Source of the DNA: Aliiroseovarius sp. S1123 | Lineage (GTDB): Bacteria > Pseudomonadota > Alphaproteobacteria > Rhodobacterales > Rhodobacteraceae | Direction of reading: 5' to 3' | DNA: 64,000 bases | NCBI RefSeq assembly: GCF_023015885.1 | Contig: NZ_JALKBE010000003.1 | Span: 186,001 to 250,000 of the forward strand | Part shown: positions 51,220 to 60,666 of the stretch, piece after piece | How positions within the stretch are numbered: position 1 is the first letter of the stretch | Layout of the letters: every line of letters starts with the position of its first letter | Made by a program: the position numbers and the translations under genes | The notes under the pieces: model-generated | The model's input: only the letters and a program-made list of their open reading frames with translations | Databases searched by the model: none | What the model was told of the DNA's origin: nothing

Positions 51220-51915
51220 TCAAGCGACGTGACCGCCCAACGCTGCGACAATCCCGCTCACCATCGCATCACCGGTCGGCGTATCGACAAATTCGGCGGT
51301 TTTGCCCGTAGTTGCACGCCACTCTGCTGCAACTGCATCGCTCATACCAATGACTTGGAGGTGCGGCCCCGGTTTCGCAATGGCTTCCGCAACCAAACGC
51401 GCTGAACGAGGCGAAAAAAGGGGAAGCAGGGCGGGGTCTTCCCCTTCCAACGCAGCGCGCGCTTCGTCGGTCAGGGGCTGCGCCGCCTGCGCATAGACCT
51501 GAAGATCTCGGCACGACAGCCCCGCCGCAGTCATACCGGCCGAAATATCGACCGCTTTATGCGAGCCGCAGAGATGTACATAATTGGCCGATCGCGTGCC
51601 CAGCTTCTGCAACAGCTCTTCTGCATTCACCGCGACGGTCTGAACCTGTGCGCCTTGCGCTGTCGCGGCCTCGGCAGTACGCCTGCCGACGCAATGGGCA
51701 GAAATGCCGGACAAATCCCACCGCGCCGCATGTTCCGAGGTCAGGATCACCTCAATGTCGTCGGACAGCGCGGGCCAATCCCCAAACGGCTGAATCTGCA
51801 AAATCGGCGAGATCACATGCGGCACATCCCGGCCCAGCGCGGTCTCGACCTGCGTCAAAAACCGGTGCGCCGCCGCTTCTGGGCGCGTCAGGACAAGGAT
51901 TGGGAACTTTGACAT
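51220..51915 (-). CDS. hemD: Uroporphyrinogen-III synthase
   Basis: A 231-residue protein with the bilobal HemD pattern. The opening is FPILVLTRPEAAAHRFLTQ, followed by VISPILQI, ILTSEHAARW, HCVGRRTAEAATAQGA and ultimately the ALLPLFSPRSARLVAEA region, which are the family's few conserved blocks. It closes and inverts ring D of hydroxymethylbilane to give uroporphyrinogen III on the haem pathway. HemD sequences diverge strongly, so the assignment rests partly on context: it precedes the mitofilin-like gene and hemY, and is divergent from tsaD, the usual Rhodobacterales arrangement. Confidence 0.9.
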   Translation of the reverse strand: MSKFPILVLTRPEAAAHRFLTQVETALGRDVPHVISPILQIQPFGDWPALSDDIEVILTSEHAARWDLSGISAHCVGRRTAEAATAQGAQVQTVAVNAEELLQKLGTRSANYVHLCGSHKAVDISAGMTAAGLSCRDLQVYAQAAQPLTDEARAALEGEDPALLPLFSPRSARLVAEAIAKPGPHLQVIGMSDAVAAEWRATTGKTAEFVDTPTGDAMVSGIVAALGGHVA

Positions 51916-51992
51916 ATACTGGCCGGGATTGTCTGCGAACTATCTAGGTGTTACCCCGAGCCGACCCGTTCCCGCAACAGATCGCAAGCGTG

Positions 51993-53099
51993 ATGACTGA
52001 AACTGATCAACCCCTTACCGTTCTCGGGCTGGAAAGCTCGTGCGATGACACGGCTGCGGCGGTGGTGCGCCATACGCCCGGCGAAACGCCCGAGGTGCTG
52101 TCGTCGGTGGTCGCCGGCCAGACCGAGCTGCACGCAGATTTCGGTGGCGTCGTGCCGGAAATCGCCGCGCGGGCGCATACGGAAAAGCTGGATAGCTGCG
52201 TCGAACAGGCTCTAACACAGGCGAATATGGCGTTGGCAGATGTCGACGCGATCGCCGTCACCGCTGGCCCCGGCCTGATCGGCGGCGTGCTGGCGGGCGT
52301 CATGTGCGCCAAGGGGCTGTCGATTGGAGCGGGCAAGCCCTTGGTCGGTGTGAACCACCTTGCAGGCCACGCCCTGACCCCACGCCTGACGGATCAGGCA
52401 GCGTTTCCTTATCTGATGCTGTTGGTCTCGGGCGGTCACTGCCAGTTCCTGATTGCCAAAGGGTCCGACGAATTTACACGTCTTGGCGGCACGATCGACG
52501 ATGCCCCCGGCGAGGCGTTCGACAAAACCGCCAAACTTCTTGGCCTACCCCAACCCGGCGGTCCCTCGGTCGAGGCCGAGGCAAAGAACGGCGACCCCAA
52601 ACGCTTCAAATTTCCGCGTCCGCTGCTGGATCGTCCCGGCTGCGACATGAGCTTCTCTGGCCTAAAGACTGCCCTTCTGCGCGAACGTGACCGGCTGGTG
52701 GCCGAACATGGCGGGCTTAGGGTGCAGGACCGCGCGGACCTCTGCGCGGGTTTCCAAGCTGCCGTGCGTGATGTTCTGGCCGAGAAATCGCGCCGCGCGC
52801 TGAAAGAATATCTATCCCTGAACCCAGCCGACCCCACATTGGCCGTGGCAGGGGGTGTGGCGGCAAATATGGCCATTCGGGGTGAATTAGAGACTGTTTG
52901 TGCACAGCACGACACAGCTTTCCTTGCCCCGCCTCTGGCGCTGTGTACTGACAATGCTGCGATGATCGCATGGGCCGGGATCGAGCGGTTCCGCGCGGGG
53001 CAGCAAGATGACATGACCCTGCAAGCCCGCCCGCGATGGCCGCTTGACCAACGTGCGCCCGCAATGTTGGGATCAGGAAAGAAGGGGGCAAAGGCATGA
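51993..53099 (+). CDS. tsaD: tRNA N6-threonylcarbamoyladenosine synthase subunit
   Basis: A 368-residue TsaD/Gcp protein. Motifs: [16 protein letters not shown], the metal-binding histidines in [12 protein letters not shown] and [20 protein letters not shown], and [13 protein letters not shown]. It transfers the threonylcarbamoyl group from its adenylate to A37 of tRNAs reading ANN codons. MtaB, which uses the product, is also in this window (13571-14833). ATG 51993 starts five codons before the first conserved strand; the frame is open further upstream without family similarity. It overlaps gpsA by four bases. Confidence 0.97.
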   Translation: MTETDQPLTVLGLESSCDDTAAAVVRHTPGETPEVLSSVVAGQTELHADFGGVVPEIAARAHTEKLDSCVEQALTQANMALADVDAIAVTAGPGLIGGVLAGVMCAKGLSIGAGKPLVGVNHLAGHALTPRLTDQAAFPYLMLLVSGGHCQFLIAKGSDEFTRLGGTIDDAPGEAFDKTAKLLGLPQPGGPSVEAEAKNGDPKRFKFPRPLLDRPGCDMSFSGLKTALLRERDRLVAEHGGLRVQDRADLCAGFQAAVRDVLAEKSRRALKEYLSLNPADPTLAVAGGVAANMAIRGELETVCAQHDTAFLAPPLALCTDNAAMIAWAGIERFRAGQQDDMTLQARPRWPLDQRAPAMLGSGKKGAKA

Positions 53100-54043
53100 G
53101 CATTTCGGTTCTGGGCGCAGGCGCATTCGGCACGGCATTGGCGATCTCTCTGGCGCAAAGCGGACGCGCGGTTGGTCTGTGGGCGCGCGATCCGGGCGAT
53201 ATGGCATCCGCCCGCGAAAACACGCGCCGCCTTCCCGGTTTTGCGTTTCCCGACGGCCTGACGGTGCTTAAACAGATCGAGGATGTGCAGACCTCGGACA
53301 TCATCCTGCTGGCCGTTCCCATGCAAAAACTGGCTGGGTTTCTGGCTGAAAATGCGACCCTATTTCAGGGCAAAACGCTTGTTGCCTGCTGTAAGGGCGT
53401 CGATCTGCAATCCGGGCTTGGTCCGGCAGAGATCATTCAGCGGACCTGCCCTTCCGCCACGCCAGCGATCCTGTCTGGCCCCAGCTTTGCCGTGGATATC
53501 GCAGCCGGATTGCCCACCGCACTGACCTTGGCCTGCGAAAACGGCGAGGCGCTGCAAGCGGCGCTGTCCACCAACAACATCCGCGTGTATCGCAGCAGCG
53601 ACCTGATTGGGGTCGAGATCGGGGGCGCCTTGAAGAACGTCGTCGCCATCGCCTGCGGCATCGCGATTGGCGCTGGGCTGGGCGAAAGCGCCCGTGCGGC
53701 CCTGATGACCCGTGGCTATGCCGAAATGCAGCGCTATGCCGCCCTGAAGTGTGCGCAGCCTGACACGCTGTCGGGCCTATCGGGCTTCGGCGATCTGACG
53801 CTGACCTGTTCGTCCGAGAAGTCCCGCAACTATAGCTTCGGACTGGCGCTTGGCCACGGCGATCCCCTGCCCGAAGGTACCACCGTCGAAGGGCGCGCGA
53901 CCGCCAAAGCAGTCTCTAACTTTGCCCAAAACGCCGGGATCGAGATGCCCATCGCGCAGATGGTCGTCGCCGTGCTGGACAATCAACTGACCATAAACGA
54001 AGCTGTCGACATGCTCTTGTCACGGCCGCTCAAGGAGGAATGA
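53096..54043 (+). CDS. gpsA: Glycerol-3-phosphate dehydrogenase [NAD(P)+]
   Basis: A 315-residue enzyme that makes glycerol 3-phosphate for phospholipids from dihydroxyacetone phosphate. The N-terminal Rossmann motif is [16 protein letters not shown], followed by [12 protein letters not shown] and the [17 protein letters not shown] region. The catalytic Lys is in [15 protein letters not shown], and [19 protein letters not shown] completes the active site. It overlaps tsaD by four bases and is followed without spacing by the YciI-like gene. Confidence 0.97.
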   Translation: MSISVLGAGAFGTALAISLAQSGRAVGLWARDPGDMASARENTRRLPGFAFPDGLTVLKQIEDVQTSDIILLAVPMQKLAGFLAENATLFQGKTLVACCKGVDLQSGLGPAEIIQRTCPSATPAILSGPSFAVDIAAGLPTALTLACENGEALQAALSTNNIRVYRSSDLIGVEIGGALKNVVAIACGIAIGAGLGESARAALMTRGYAEMQRYAALKCAQPDTLSGLSGFGDLTLTCSSEKSRNYSFGLALGHGDPLPEGTTVEGRATAKAVSNFAQNAGIEMPIAQMVVAVLDNQLTINEAVDMLLSRPLKEE

Positions 54044-54316
54044 ATGCTCGTAGCCGTCATCTGCACTGACAAACCCGGTGCCATTGAAACCCGCAAAGCC
54101 AACCGCGATGCGCATCTGGCCTATATCAAGGACACCGGCGTGGTCGCACAGGCGGGCCCGTTTCTGGACGCCGACGGCATGATGTGCGGGTCACTTCTGG
54201 TGCTGGATGTCGATGACATGACCGCCGCACAGGCATGGGCCGATGGCGATCCCTATGCCAAGGCCGGTCTGTTTGCTGACGTGCGCATCGAGCAGTGGAA
54301 CCGGGTGGTCGGCTAA
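54044..54316 (+). CDS. YciI-family small protein
   Basis: A 90-residue ferredoxin-like (YciI) domain protein. It has the family pattern of AVICTDKPGAIETRKANRDAHLAYI with the conserved His-containing helix, then GPFLDADGMMCGSLLVLD. Members are probably small enzymes acting on unstable metabolites; YciI itself is poorly understood. The start directly follows the gpsA stop, and the stop overlaps the next start (TAATG), so tsaD-gpsA-yciI-EVE form one transcript. Confidence 0.9.
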   Translation: MLVAVICTDKPGAIETRKANRDAHLAYIKDTGVVAQAGPFLDADGMMCGSLLVLDVDDMTAAQAWADGDPYAKAGLFADVRIEQWNRVVG

Positions 54317-54732
54317 TGGCGTATTGGCTGTTCAAATCCGAAGTCTCGACCTGGAGCTGGGACCAACAGGTCGCAAAGGGTGACGCGGGCGAGGAATGGA
54401 ACGGCGTGCGCAACTATCAGGCACGCAACCACATGCGCGCCATGAAAATCGGCGATCTTGGCTTCTTCTATCACTCGCAGAAGGAAAAAGAGATCGTCGG
54501 CATCGTCGAGGTGATCGCGGAAAGCCATCAGGACAGCACCACCGACGACGAACGCTGGGATTGCGTGGACATCAAAGCGGTGCGCGCCCTACCCAAGCCG
54601 GTGACGCTGGCCATGTGCAAAGACGATCCGCGTTTGGCCGATATGGTGCTGGTCAACAACACCCGCCTGTCGGTCCAACCGGTGACCGAGGCCGAATGGG
54701 CCATCGTGCTGGAGCTTGCGGGCGACGCTTGA
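54316..54732 (+). CDS. EVE-domain protein
   Basis: A 138-residue EVE (PUA-like) domain protein: MAYWLFKSEVSTWSWDQQ at the start, WNGVRNYQARNHMRAMK near residue 33, GDLGFFYHSQKEKEIVGIVEV, and LVNNTRLSVQPVTEAEW near the end. EVE domains bind modified bases in nucleic acids and are related to YTH domains. It is the last gene of the tsaD operon and begins on the stop codon of the YciI-like gene. The earlier frame at 54295 adds seven non-conserved residues. Confidence 0.93.
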   Translation: MAYWLFKSEVSTWSWDQQVAKGDAGEEWNGVRNYQARNHMRAMKIGDLGFFYHSQKEKEIVGIVEVIAESHQDSTTDDERWDCVDIKAVRALPKPVTLAMCKDDPRLADMVLVNNTRLSVQPVTEAEWAIVLELAGDA

Positions 54733-54785
54733 CAAACACCCTGCCCGGCTGATCGCATAAGGTCAGTCGAACAGGAGGAAATCAT

Positions 54786-55175
54786 ATGTTGGAAGTCATC
54801 GTTGCTGCCATTGCGGGCTATGCGTTCGGCGCAGTTTGGTACATGACGCTGTCAAAACAGTGGGTTGAAGCCTCGGGGATCCAAACGGATGACGCGGGCA
54901 AACCACAGAACGCATCCGACCCAAAACCCTATATCGTAGCCTTTGTGGGCGCGCTGGTTGTCGCCGGGATGATGCGGCACATGTTCAGCATGGCGGGCAT
55001 CGATGGGGCGGGCAAAAGCCTGATCGCCGGACTGGGGCTTGGACTTTTTGTGGTCGCACCGTGGATGATCAACAACGTCATGTTCAGCGACCGGTCCAAA
55101 TCCTTGATCTGGATGGATGGGGGCTATGCCGTTGGGGGCTGCACCATCATCGGGCTGGTTCTGGGTGTGATGTAA
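54786..55175 (+). CDS. DUF1761-family small membrane protein
   Basis: A 129-residue protein with four hydrophobic segments. The first holds the family-like IAGYAFGAVWYMTLSKQWVE motif; others are IVAFVGALVVAGMMRHMF, GLGLGLFVVAPWMINNV and the last helix (GGCTIIGLVLGVM). The function of DUF1761 is not known. It has a strong ribosome binding site (AGGAGGAAATCAT before ATG). A terminator follows 10 bases after the stop codon. Confidence 0.85.
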   Translation: MLEVIVAAIAGYAFGAVWYMTLSKQWVEASGIQTDDAGKPQNASDPKPYIVAFVGALVVAGMMRHMFSMAGIDGAGKSLIAGLGLGLFVVAPWMINNVMFSDRSKSLIWMDGGYAVGGCTIIGLVLGVM

Positions 55176-55185
55176 GAAACAAGAA

Positions 55186-55212
55186 GGGGCCCGACGTCTC
55201 GGACCCCTTCCT
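55186..55212 (+). terminator. Rho-independent terminator after the DUF1761 gene
   Basis: GGGGCCCGA pairs with TCGGACCCC (one mismatch) around a short CGTC loop, followed by TTCCTC. The remainder of the gap to 55376 shows nothing recognisable. Confidence 0.7.
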
Positions 55213-55376
55213 CACCCCACGTGCTCCCTCAGCACCGCACGTGTCTCTGAATTCAAGGTCCGACCGTCCTGGTCTTCGTAGATGAAGCTAGCGCAGGTTT
55301 CGGCACCGCGCAATTGAATTGACCGTAAAATACCGTTCAATTGCAGTGGTTTACATTCACCTTCCGTTAAAGACTC

Positions 55377-55405
55377 AAAAAGCGCGACCCGAGGGGCCGC
55401 GCTTT
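55377..55405 (-). terminator. Rho-independent terminator of the DUF2853 gene
   Basis: On the minus strand AAAGCGCG and CGCGCTTT form a stem with a run of T after it. It lies about 25 bases after the stop of the gene at 55430. Confidence 0.8.
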
Positions 55406-55429
55406 GAAAAGGTCAGGTGTCTGGGCGGT

Positions 55430-55771
55430 TTAGCCGTAGACGGCCTCTTTGCCGAAATGCTTTACCAGCATGTAGTACACAACGGCGCGGTACTTGTTGC
55501 GCTCGCTGCGGCCATAGGTTTCGATCACAGCGTTGATCGCGTCCATCAACTGCGGACCATCTGTCAGGCCCAGCTTCTTGATCAGGAAGTTGTTTTTGAC
55601 GGTCTCAAGCTCGCTTTCCTGCGTTGCAGCCACGGTCGAGGCATCGTCATTATAGATTGCAGGACCACAGCCAATTGTCACCTTGGTCAAAAGATCCATA
55701 TCCGGCGACATGCCGCATTTGTTCTTAAGGTCATCTGCATATTTCGCGATCAAGTCGTCACGCTTTCCCAT
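55430..55771 (-). CDS. DUF2853-family protein
   Basis: A 113-residue soluble, helical protein: MGKRDDLIAKYADDLKNKCG at the start, KVTIGCGPAIYNDDASTV near residue 30, then ESELETVKNNFLIKKLGL and a final helix (YRAVVYYMLVKHFGKE). Domain of unknown function DUF2853, common in alphaproteobacteria. Two Cys (KCGM, IGCGP) may pair. It has its own terminator and stands alone. Function unknown. Confidence 0.88.
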   Translation of the reverse strand: MGKRDDLIAKYADDLKNKCGMSPDMDLLTKVTIGCGPAIYNDDASTVAATQESELETVKNNFLIKKLGLTDGPQLMDAINAVIETYGRSERNKYRAVVYYMLVKHFGKEAVYG

Positions 55772-55930
55772 CTGTGTCTCCCAATTTTATGGACGTTCAA
55801 TGATTTTCATCGAAACTCTAGGCGCAATCAGGATTTCCACAAAGGAAAAGTTTGCCGCAGCTTTCCCCCTATGTTTTTCCGCCTATCTGGCACAGGATGT
55901 CGACGACACATATTGCTCAAGGAGAACAAA

Positions 55931-56347
55931 ATGGGCCTTTGGAGTTTCGTAAAAGGTGCGGGTAAATCGCTTTTTGGTGGTGACGAAGCCGCATCCGCTG
56001 ACACCCTGAACAAAGAAGTTGCCGATCTGGGCATCGACACCTCGGGTCTGGATATCCAGGTCGATGGCGACAAAGTCACCGTCAAAGGCGGCGAAAACCT
56101 AAGCGCGGAAGAACGCGAGAAGGTCATTCTGGCCGTGGGCAACGTCGAAGGTGTGGCCGAGGTCGAGGCAGATCTTGAGGACGAGCCGACCTTCCACACC
56201 GTTGAAAAGGGCGACACGCTTTGGGCGATCGCAGAAAAGACCCTTGGCAACGGCGCCCGCTATAAAGAGATCTTTGAGGCCAACAAGCCGATGCTGAAAG
56301 ACCCTGACCTGATCTATCCGGGTCAGAACCTGCGCATTCCCGGCTGA
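55931..56347 (+). CDS. BON- and LysM-domain protein (LysM/YgaU-type)
   Basis: A 138-residue protein: an amphipathic start (MGLWSFVKGAGKSLFGGDEA), a BON domain (LDIQVDGDKVTVKGGENL; KVILAVGNVEGVAEVEADL) and a LysM domain at the C-terminus (HTVEKGDTLWAIAEKTLGNG; DLIYPGQNLRIPG). It matches the bacterial LysM/YgaU (Kbp) family; the E. coli member binds K+, while the LysM domain suggests contact with peptidoglycan. It has no signal peptide. The ATG at 55931 has AAGGAGAA upstream; the very long frame to 55319 is open by chance. A strong terminator follows. Confidence 0.93.
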   Translation: MGLWSFVKGAGKSLFGGDEAASADTLNKEVADLGIDTSGLDIQVDGDKVTVKGGENLSAEEREKVILAVGNVEGVAEVEADLEDEPTFHTVEKGDTLWAIAEKTLGNGARYKEIFEANKPMLKDPDLIYPGQNLRIPG

Positions 56348-56368
56348 TTTCGCTGAAATTACCTTTGA

Positions 56369-56405
56369 TTGCGGCCTCGCACCTGTGGGGCCGCAATTTT
56401 ATTTT
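56369..56405 (+). terminator. Rho-independent terminator after the LysM gene
   Basis: TTGCGGCC pairs with GGCCGCAA; the run TTTTATTTT follows. Confidence 0.92.
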
Positions 56406-56497
56406 AGATAATCATTGTAAACCGCAACTTTCGACTTGTGACGCCCGCCGTTTCCTTGTCTCATCTCGTGGACAAATTACACGAGGGACAACAGGAC

Positions 56498-57706
56498 ATG
56501 GCTTCATATCTCAAATCCACACCGACACGTGACGGCTTTTTCGGCGAGTACGGAGGCGCAATGCTGCCGCCCCCGCTGGAGCCGCATTTCAAAGAAATCC
56601 GCGAGGCCTATGACCGGATTTCGAAGTCAGCCGACTTCATCGCCGAGCTGCGCCACATCCGTAAGCATTTCCAGGGCCGTCCAACCCCAGTGTCTTATCT
56701 GAAGAACCTGTCCGAACAGTGCGGCGGCGCGCAGATCTATGCCAAACGTGAAGATCTGAACCACACTGGCGCGCACAAGCTGAACCACTGCATGGGCGAA
56801 GGCCTGCTGGCCAAGTTTATGGGCAAGAAAAAGCTGATGGCGGAAACCGGCGCGGGTCAGCACGGCGTGGCGCTGGCGACTGCCGCCGCTTACTTCGGTC
56901 TGGAGTGTGAAATCCACATGGGCGAGATCGACATCGCCAAGGAAGCCCCCAACGTGACCCGCATGAAGCTGCTGGGCGCCGAAGTTGTTCCCGTAGGCTT
57001 TGGTGGTCGTTCGCTGAAAGAGGCCGTCGACAGCTGTTTCGGCAGCTATATGGAGCAGGCCGACCGTGCCCTGTTCGCCATCGGCTCGGTCGTGGGTCCG
57101 CACCCGTTCCCGATGATGGTTCGTGACTTCCAGCACGTCGTTGGTGTCGAAGCGCGCGAGCAGTTCCTCGAGATGACCGGCGGTCTGCCCGACATGGTCG
57201 CCGCCTGTGTCGGCGGTGGCTCGAACGCGATGGGCCTGTTCTCGGGCTTTATCGACGACGAAGACGTATCGCTGCACGGCGTTGAGCCCATGGGCACTTC
57301 GTCGAAACTGGGCGAGCACGCCGCGACGATCACCTTCGGCGAAGACGGCGACATCCACGGCTTCCGCACCATGGTTCTGAAAGACGAAAACGGCGAGCCT
57401 GCCCCCGTGCACACCGTTGCCTCGGGTCTAGACTATCCGGGCGTTGGCCCGGAACACGCCCACCTCTATCGCACCGGCAAGGCAAACTATTCGGCCTGTG
57501 ATGACAAAGAAGCCCTGAATGCCTTCTTCACTGTCAGCCGCACCGAAGGCATCATCCCGGCACTGGAAAGCGCCCACGCGGTGGCCTTCGCCATGCGCGA
57601 GGCCCCGAAGAATCCGGGCAAGTCGATCCTGATCAATATGTCGGGTCGTGGTGATAAAGACATCGATTACGTGACCGAGAACTTCGGGTTCGGCGAAGAC
57701 CTGTAA
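56498..57706 (+). CDS. TrpB-like enzyme (tryptophan synthase beta-type PLP enzyme), stand-alone
   Basis: A 402-residue PLP enzyme of the TrpB family. The PLP Lys is in [14 protein letters not shown] near residue 90 (REDLN precedes), the catalytic Glu is in [13 protein letters not shown], and [12 protein letters not shown] binds the phosphate. The ending MSGRGDKDI is also kept. It converts indole (or another nucleophile) and serine to an amino acid. Several contact residues differ from ordinary TrpB ([14 protein letters not shown] where trpB has INNCIGQ...; [18 protein letters not shown]), and no trpA or trpF is near, so it may be a second, diverged copy. Start ATG 56498 follows GGGACAACAGGAC. 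Confidence 0.88.
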   Translation: MASYLKSTPTRDGFFGEYGGAMLPPPLEPHFKEIREAYDRISKSADFIAELRHIRKHFQGRPTPVSYLKNLSEQCGGAQIYAKREDLNHTGAHKLNHCMGEGLLAKFMGKKKLMAETGAGQHGVALATAAAYFGLECEIHMGEIDIAKEAPNVTRMKLLGAEVVPVGFGGRSLKEAVDSCFGSYMEQADRALFAIGSVVGPHPFPMMVRDFQHVVGVEAREQFLEMTGGLPDMVAACVGGGSNAMGLFSGFIDDEDVSLHGVEPMGTSSKLGEHAATITFGEDGDIHGFRTMVLKDENGEPAPVHTVASGLDYPGVGPEHAHLYRTGKANYSACDDKEALNAFFTVSRTEGIIPALESAHAVAFAMREAPKNPGKSILINMSGRGDKDIDYVTENFGFGEDL

Positions 57707-57727
57707 GTCTTTGTAAATATTCGGATT

Positions 57728-57751
57728 AGGGGCGCCTCGGCGTCCCTTTTT
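57728..57751 (+). terminator. Rho-independent terminator after the TrpB-like gene
   Basis: GGGGCGCC pairs with GGCGTCCC (with a G-T pair) around a TC loop, followed by TTTTT. Confidence 0.85.
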
Positions 57752-57754
57752 CGT

Positions 57755-58507
57755 TTACCGGCAGAAGCCCCAGCCATTGGCCTGCAGGTGGAAGTGATCC
57801 GCGTGGAGCCGATTGTATTCGGGGCCCAGAACCAAACGGAACCACGTGCAGGATCCGCGCCAGATCTGACGCAGGAACACGGCTTCCTCGGGTGCACCAT
57901 TCCAGTTCCGCAGCAGGGTCAGCCTGCGCCCGTCGGACAAAAGCGCACCGGTGATGTCGAAGGCGCCTGCGGTGGCATGACTGCTCCACGCGCTTTCCGT
58001 GCCGCGTGCGGTGCGCATTTTGCGACAGTTATAGCTGCCGATATGTAAAAGCTGCGCCACATCGGTTCCCAAATGCTGACGCGCGGCGGGTTGGACGTCG
58101 TGATGCTCCCACATGGCAAGACGCAACGCGGTGGAACAGCGGGTCTCGACCGGCGATAGCTGCGCGCCGACCAGCGACGACAGGCTGCCGCGCTGCGCGA
58201 TCCCGCAATGCTCGCCCGAGGTCAGAGGCTCCATCTGCGAGAACCCGACCCCTGCCTGCGCCAACACGTCCCGGCAGGTGGCCTCGTCCCGCGTGGCCAT
58301 GCGCAGCTGCCAACGGGTCACGGGCGTCACGGGCGCGGTGATCGACAAGGGCCGCGTGGGATTCCAGTGATCGGGCAACACGCTGTCAGGCCGCAAGAGT
58401 ACCCACAGCGCGACCAACCCCAGAAGCACAAGTGACAACACCGAGGACAAAAGAAAAAGCGCCGCCCGAAAGACAAACGGGCGGCGCTTTTTTGTGTCTT
58501 CTTCCAT
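57755..58507 (-). CDS. Extensin-like C-terminal domain protein
   Basis: A 250-residue protein with an N-terminal basic stretch and membrane anchor (KKRRPFVFRAALFLLSSV, then LVLLGLVALWVLL) and a periplasmic extensin-like domain. The domain has the conserved CRDVLAQAGVGF, four Cys (EATCRD, GEHCGI, YNCRKM, GSCTWF), the H-SSHATAGAFDITG region and LHADHFHLQAN near the end, a metal-type His/Asp pattern like peptidoglycan peptidases. The function of the family is not established. ATG 58507 lies 10 bases after the ahcY stop. Its first codons contain the ahcY terminator hairpin. Confidence 0.88.
   Translation of the reverse strand: MEEDTKKRRPFVFRAALFLLSSVLSLVLLGLVALWVLLRPDSVLPDHWNPTRPLSITAPVTPVTRWQLRMATRDEATCRDVLAQAGVGFSQMEPLTSGEHCGIAQRGSLSSLVGAQLSPVETRCSTALRLAMWEHHDVQPAARQHLGTDVAQLLHIGSYNCRKMRTARGTESAWSSHATAGAFDITGALLSDGRRLTLLRNWNGAPEEAVFLRQIWRGSCTWFRLVLGPEYNRLHADHFHLQANGWGFCR
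58456..58493 (-). terminator. Hairpin terminator of ahcY, inside the extensin-like coding start
   Basis: AAAGCGCCGCCCG and CGGGCGGCGCTTT pair perfectly for 13 bp, with A/T runs on both sides, so it can act in either direction. It overlaps codons about 6-18 of the extensin-like gene. Confidence 0.75.
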
Positions 58508-58517
58508 CACCGGACGA

Positions 58518-59903
58518 TCAGTAACGATAGTGTTCCGGCTTGAACGGACCTTCGGTCGAGACGCCGATATAGTCCGCCTGTTCCTTGTTCAGCGACGACA
58601 GTTTCACGCCGATGCGGTCCAGATGCAGACGGGCGACTTTCTCGTCCAGATGCTTGGGCAGGATGTAGACGTCGTTGTTGTATTCATCACCCTTGGTCCA
58701 CAGCTCGATCTGGGCCAGCACCTGGTTGGTGAAGCTGGCCGACATCACGAAGGACGGGTGGCCGGTGGCGTTGCCGAGGTTCAGCAGACGACCTTCCGAC
58801 AGCAGGATGATGCGGTTGCCCGAGGGCATCTCGATCATGTCTACCTGTTCTTTGATGTTGGTCCACTTGTGGTTCTTCAGGTTTGCCACCTGAATTTCGT
58901 TGTCGAAGTGACCGATGTTGCCAACAATCGCCATGTCCTTCATCGCGCGCATGTGCTCGATCCGGATGACGTCTTTGTTGCCGGTGGTGGTGATGAAAAT
59001 GTCGGCGCTTTCGACGGCATCTTCCAGCGTCACAACCTCGAACCCATCCATGGCAGCTTGCAGCGCGCAGATCGGGTCGATCTCGGTCACTTTCACGCGG
59101 GCACCAGCACCGCGCAAGCTGGCGGCCGAGCCTTTGCCAACATCGCCATAGCCACAGACCACGGCGACCTTACCGGCCATCATGGTGTCGGTGGCGCGGC
59201 GGATGCCGTCGACCAGAGATTCCTTACAGCCGTATTTGTTGTCGAATTTCGACTTGGTGACACTGTCGTTCACGTTGATCGCGGGGAAGGGCAGTTGGCC
59301 GTTCTTCACCAGATCATACAGGCGGTGCACGCCGGTGGTGGTCTCTTCCGAGACACCTTTGATCTGGTCGCGCATCTTGGTGAACCAACCGGGGCTGGCT
59401 TCCATGCGCTTTTTGATCTGCGCGTGGATCACGGTTTCTTCTTCCGAACCGGGAACGCCAAGGTCTTCGCCAGCTTCGGCGCGGGCACCCAATAGGATGT
59501 ACAGCGTCGCGTCGCCGCCATCGTCCAGGATCAGGTTCGGGCCGTCCGGGAATTGGAAGGACAGGTCCAGATAATCCCAATGCTCTTCCAGCGACTGGCC
59601 TTTGATGGCGAAGACCGGAACGCCGGATTGCGCGATCGCTGCAGCAGCGTGGTCTTGGGTCGAGAAGATGTTGCACGAGGCCCAGCGCACATCGGCGCCC
59701 AGCGCGACCAGCGTTTCAATCAGAACCGCAGTCTGAATGGTCATGTGCAGCGAGCCGACAATGCGTGCGCCCGTCAGGGGTTTCGTTTCACCGTATTCGT
59801 CCCGCAGGGCCATCAGGCCCGGCATTTCGGTTTCAGCGATGTCCAGCTCTTTGCGGCCAAACTCGGCCAGAGCGATGTCTTTGACGATATAATCCTGGGT
59901 CAC
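58518..59903 (-). CDS. ahcY: S-adenosyl-L-homocysteine hydrolase
   Basis: A 461-residue enzyme that splits S-adenosylhomocysteine into adenosine and homocysteine, keeping methylation reactions going. It carries [17 protein letters not shown]-type substrate-binding residues near residue 80 ([16 protein letters not shown]), the catalytic Lys/Asp in [12 protein letters not shown], the NAD site [13 protein letters not shown], and the C-terminal [11 protein letters not shown] tail. Start is GTG with GGAG eight bases upstream. In Rhodobacter ahcY lies beside regA-hvrA; here an HD hydrolase and a lipoprotein gene separate them and hvrA is absent. Confidence 0.97.
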   Translation of the reverse strand: MTQDYIVKDIALAEFGRKELDIAETEMPGLMALRDEYGETKPLTGARIVGSLHMTIQTAVLIETLVALGADVRWASCNIFSTQDHAAAAIAQSGVPVFAIKGQSLEEHWDYLDLSFQFPDGPNLILDDGGDATLYILLGARAEAGEDLGVPGSEEETVIHAQIKKRMEASPGWFTKMRDQIKGVSEETTTGVHRLYDLVKNGQLPFPAINVNDSVTKSKFDNKYGCKESLVDGIRRATDTMMAGKVAVVCGYGDVGKGSAASLRGAGARVKVTEIDPICALQAAMDGFEVVTLEDAVESADIFITTTGNKDVIRIEHMRAMKDMAIVGNIGHFDNEIQVANLKNHKWTNIKEQVDMIEMPSGNRIILLSEGRLLNLGNATGHPSFVMSASFTNQVLAQIELWTKGDEYNNDVYILPKHLDEKVARLHLDRIGVKLSSLNKEQADYIGVSTEGPFKPEHYRY

Positions 59904-60038
59904 GGTGTTTCTCCGATCCTGATCCCGTTACTGTTGCGCGTGCCGTAGCATTCTAACCACGAACACGCAATGAAGGCCAATTGACTTGCCCGTGAAAAAG
60001 GCGACATTGCGGGACGAAACCCGCAGGAAGGACCGAAA

Positions 60039-60635
60039 ATGCCCGCAAAACCCCGCGCATGGCAACGTATGCTGTCCGGTCGGCGGCTGGATCTGCTGGA
60101 TCCGACCCCCGTCGACATCGAGATCGAGGACATCGCCCACGGTCTTGCCTTCGTCGCGCGATGGAATGGGCAGACGTTCGGGGATTTCCCTTATTCCGTG
60201 GCCGAACACTCGCTATTGGTCGAAGCGCTGTTCACCCGGATGAACCCCAAAGCGCCCGTGAAGTGGAAGTTGGCTGCCCTTCTGCATGACGCGCCGGAAT
60301 ATGTGATTGGCGACATGATTTCGCCTGTGAAAGCCTCGGTCGGTGCGGGGTACGGAGAGCTGGACGATCGCCTGACCGCCGCCATCCACATCCGCTTTGG
60401 CCTGCCTGCGAAAATCCCGGTAGCTGTGAAAAAAGCCGTCAAGCGGGCTGACAAGATCTCGGCCTTTCTAGAGGCCACGCAGATCGCCGGGTTCAGTGTC
60501 GAGGAAGCCGGGAAGTTCTTTGGCGTGCCAGACCCCACGATCACTAAGGGGCTGGACATCACCCTGCGTCCGCCCGCCGAAGTCCGCGCCGATTTCACCG
60601 CCCGTCACAATAGCCTGTTAGAGCAGATGGGGTAG
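60039..60635 (+). CDS. HD-domain phosphohydrolase (YfbR-like)
   Basis: A 198-residue HD hydrolase. Metal motifs are YSVAEHSLLV near residue 56 (His), the HD pair in ALLHDAPEYVIGDM near residue 84, and a later Asp (KRADKISAFLEA). It resembles the 5'-deoxynucleotidase YfbR and related roseobacter enzymes that start with MLSGRRLDLLDPTP. It could trim nucleoside monophosphates. The start has AAGGACCGAAA upstream. It diverges from ahcY and converges on the lipoprotein gene. Confidence 0.88.
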   Translation: MPAKPRAWQRMLSGRRLDLLDPTPVDIEIEDIAHGLAFVARWNGQTFGDFPYSVAEHSLLVEALFTRMNPKAPVKWKLAALLHDAPEYVIGDMISPVKASVGAGYGELDDRLTAAIHIRFGLPAKIPVAVKKAVKRADKISAFLEATQIAGFSVEEAGKFFGVPDPTITKGLDITLRPPAEVRADFTARHNSLLEQMG

Positions 60636-60666
60636 TCACTTCAGAGACTATTCCAGCCTAAAACGC

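Noticed and set aside
58494-59495. Plus-strand frame of 333 codons opposite ahcY
   Set aside because: Shadow of ahcY; rich in His, Val, Asp and Gln without a ribosome binding site or motif.
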